From CAYZJV01 sp964482325 (GTDB lineage: Bacteria > Spirochaetota > Spirochaetia > Sphaerochaetales > Sphaerochaetaceae), in the NCBI GenBank assembly GCA_964482325.1, contig CAYZXD010000006.1, forward strand, positions 1-64,000: a stretch of 64,000 nucleotides of DNA, read 5' to 3'. The position numbers and the translations under genes were made by a program. Numbering within the stretch: position 1 is the first letter of the stretch; every line of letters starts with the position of its first letter. This document shows positions 62,490 through 64,000 of this stretch, piece by piece. The notes under the pieces are model-generated. The model ran no database searches and was not told the origin of the DNA. It worked only from the letters and a program-made list of their open reading frames with translations.

Positions 62490-63554
62490 ATGAAGAATAT
62501 TGACATCAGAATAGCGGCAGTTGAACCGCTCGTGAGCCCTGCGGCGCTTTCTCTCGCGTATCCGGTATCCCCGGAGTTGACCGAGACAATTGGAGTTTCT
62601 CGACAGTGTGTGAACGATATCATCCAGGGAAGAGACAACCGACTCCTTGCTATCGTCGGCCCGTGCAGTATCCACGACCCACAAGCGGCTCTTGAGTATG
62701 CTGGTAAACTGAAGAAACTTGCCGATGAACTCTCTGATCAACTATATATCGTGATGCGTACGTACTTTGAAAAACCGAGAACCATCGGTGGATGGAAAGG
62801 TTTGATCGTAGATCCCCATATGGATGGAACCTATGCAATTCAGGAGGGGATTACTGCTGCCAGACGATTGCTCATTGCTATTACCTCAATGGGATTGCCC
62901 GTTGGCTGTGAAATGCTTGATCCGATCGTTCCGCAGTATATTGATGAAATGCTGAGTTGGTCAGCGATCGGGGCACGTACTGCAGAAAGTCAGACCCACC
63001 GTACCCTTGCAAGCGGTATGTCGGTGGCTATTGGATTCAAGAACAGTACCGGTGGAGAGTATGCAACGGCAGTCAATGCAATTAAAAGTGCCCGAGAGAG
63101 TGCCGCGTTTATTGGAATTGATAAAGACGGGAATTCGGCGATCTACCATACTACGGGAAATGATTGCGGTCACCTCATTCTTCGTGGAGGTGATCATGGT
63201 CCGAATTACTATGAAGAAGATGTGGAAGCAGCTGCACTCCTGATGGAAAAACTGTCGATTCCCCCTGCAATCATCGTCGATTGCAGTCATGCTAACTCCC
63301 GTAAGGATCCGAAACGACAACGCCGGGTGTTACGTGCTGTGGTGGATCAGGTCGTCTGGGGACATCACGAGATAAAGGGATTTATGATCGAGAGTAACCT
63401 CTTTGGAGGATGTCAGACTATTCCGGAAGATCCCAAAGCACTTCGGTACGGCGTATCGGTAACCGATAGCTGTATCGGGTGGGAAGATACAGAAGAGGCG
63501 CTTCGCCGGGCTTGCGAAACCCTGCGACGTGGAAAACAAGAATTGGAGGCTTAA
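62490..63554 (+). CDS. 3-deoxy-7-phosphoheptulonate synthase (type I)
   Basis: A 354-aa DAHP synthase of the AroF/G/H type, which condenses PEP with erythrose-4-phosphate to open the shikimate pathway. It shows LLAIVGPCSIHDPQAALEYA, YFEKPRTIGGWKGLIVDP, GARTAESQTHRTLASGMS, GNDCGHLILRGGDHGPNY and VDCSHANSRKDPKRQ. Which feedback type it is cannot be read from sequence with certainty. The ATG has no ribosome site. It stands apart from other aro genes, two bases before a PfpI-family gene. Confidence 0.94.
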   Translation: MKNIDIRIAAVEPLVSPAALSLAYPVSPELTETIGVSRQCVNDIIQGRDNRLLAIVGPCSIHDPQAALEYAGKLKKLADELSDQLYIVMRTYFEKPRTIGGWKGLIVDPHMDGTYAIQEGITAARRLLIAITSMGLPVGCEMLDPIVPQYIDEMLSWSAIGARTAESQTHRTLASGMSVAIGFKNSTGGEYATAVNAIKSARESAAFIGIDKDGNSAIYHTTGNDCGHLILRGGDHGPNYYEEDVEAAALLMEKLSIPPAIIVDCSHANSRKDPKRQRRVLRAVVDQVVWGHHEIKGFMIESNLFGGCQTIPEDPKALRYGVSVTDSCIGWEDTEEALRRACETLRRGKQELEA

Positions 63555-63556
63555 CC

Positions 63557-64000
63557 ATGAGTGACGGTAAAATTAAGGTGCTCGTAGCACTCGCAGAAGG
63601 ATTTGAAGAGGTGGAGGCACTGACTCCGATTGATCTGCTCAGACGTGCCGGATTCACGGTGGTGGTGGCGGGTGTCGACGGAACCGAGATCGTCGGAACT
63701 CATAATATTACCATCAAGGCCGATATTCGTATTGAAGATGCCGGAACTGATTTCGATGCGATGGTTCTTCCCGGAGGGGGCCTGGGATCTAAAAATCTGG
63801 CGAACTCATGGGAAGTGAATGAAAAGATGTTGATGATCATCAACAGTGGTGGGGTTCTTGCCGCAATCTGTGCAGCTCCTGCAGTAGTGCTTGGGCCGGC
63901 AGGTCTGCTAGAAGGGCATAAAGCAGTCTGTTACCCGGGAGCAGAGGTGAACTCTCCTAATTGTACCTTCGGTACTGAACGGGTGTGTGTAGATGGATCA
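63557..64000 (+). CDS. DJ-1/PfpI-family protein, truncated by the window end
   Basis: The first 148 codons of a DJ-1/ThiJ/PfpI-fold protein. It shows KVLVALAEGFEEVEALTPIDLL with the conserved Glu, FDAMVLPGGGLGSKNLANS, and the nucleophile elbow AAICAAPAVVLGPAGLL with the cysteine. GGAGG precedes the ATG by seven bases, and the gene follows DAHP synthase directly, so they are cotranscribed. Members act as glyoxalase III-like, deglycase-like or chaperone proteins; the activity here is open. The C-terminus lies beyond the window. Confidence 0.9.
   Translation, partial: MSDGKIKVLVALAEGFEEVEALTPIDLLRRAGFTVVVAGVDGTEIVGTHNITIKADIRIEDAGTDFDAMVLPGGGLGSKNLANSWEVNEKMLMIINSGGVLAAICAAPAVVLGPAGLLEGHKAVCYPGAEVNSPNCTFGTERVCVDGS

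Noticed and set aside
1..64000. CRISPR array, prophage or rRNA operon
   Set aside because: No regularly spaced repeats, phage structural genes or rRNA sequence were seen on either strand.

Overview
The window looks like chromosomal DNA of an anaerobic spirochaete, probably of the Sphaerochaeta/Spirochaeta type. This is inferred from a long PPi-dependent phosphofructokinase, a UPF0164-like outer-membrane protein, paired AMP-forming acyl-CoA ligases, a MurE with an unusual DEDPR motif, and the yicC-cmk-rpoZ-miaA order. Base composition is close to even. Genes are dense and often coupled by ATGA overlaps, and most starts carry a strong AGGAGG-type ribosome site. No prophage, CRISPR array or rRNA is present.

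Layout. Positions 1-52 are the 3' part of a tRNA-Leu(UAA) gene, followed by about 600 bases without a convincing gene. From 657 to 3498 lie small genes (GFA-family protein, nicotinamidase, hypotheticals). From 3552 to 24508 lies the most distinctive region: a purine-catabolism cluster. It holds a divergent fold-type II PLP enzyme, then ygfK-ssnA-ygeY-(8-oxoguanine/guanine deaminase-like)-ygfM-xdhD, then ygeW, adenine deaminase and an NCS2 purine permease. An IS1182-type element with a frameshifted transposase sits between the last two. The cluster resembles the ygeWXY-ygfK-ssnA-xdhD gene sets linked in the literature to anaerobic purine and urate breakdown. Here ygeX (diaminopropionate ammonia-lyase) is absent and the 491-aa PLP enzyme takes its place. 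The promoter regions of ygfK, ygeW and ade share a tandem GTTGC-N5-GTTGC element, which suggests one regulator for the set.

From 24638 to 27541 is a FecCD-type metal-chelate ABC importer. From 27687 to 31753 are proA-proB, a glycosyltransferase-like gene and a cell-wall amidase. A leftward block from 39644 down to 31740 holds murE-ddl-dinB, trmL, proC, serS and pncB. From 39705 to 46714 run a D12-type DNA adenine methylase, a UPF0164-like protein, a 56-aa zinc-ribbon protein with a consensus promoter, murC, yicC, a cytidylate-kinase-like gene, rpoZ and miaA. A leftward folC-rqcH-unknown operon follows. The right end holds two acyl-CoA ligases, yhbY, an iron-type alcohol dehydrogenase, a DUF364 protein, PPi-phosphofructokinase, a UPF0178 protein, a LuxR regulator, asnS, an ArsC/Spx protein, a YycJ-type metallo-hydrolase, DAHP synthase and a truncated DJ-1/PfpI gene.

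How the genes fit together. The permease would import purines. Adenine deaminase and the SsnA-type deaminases would give oxopurines. XdhD-YgfM-YgfK would do the molybdenum/flavin/Fe-S redox chemistry. YgeY, YgeW and the PLP enzyme would process the ring-opened products. The rest is mostly housekeeping (cell wall, proline, folate, translation, glycolysis). Family calls rest on recognised motifs; the cluster's substrate and its regulation are inferences.
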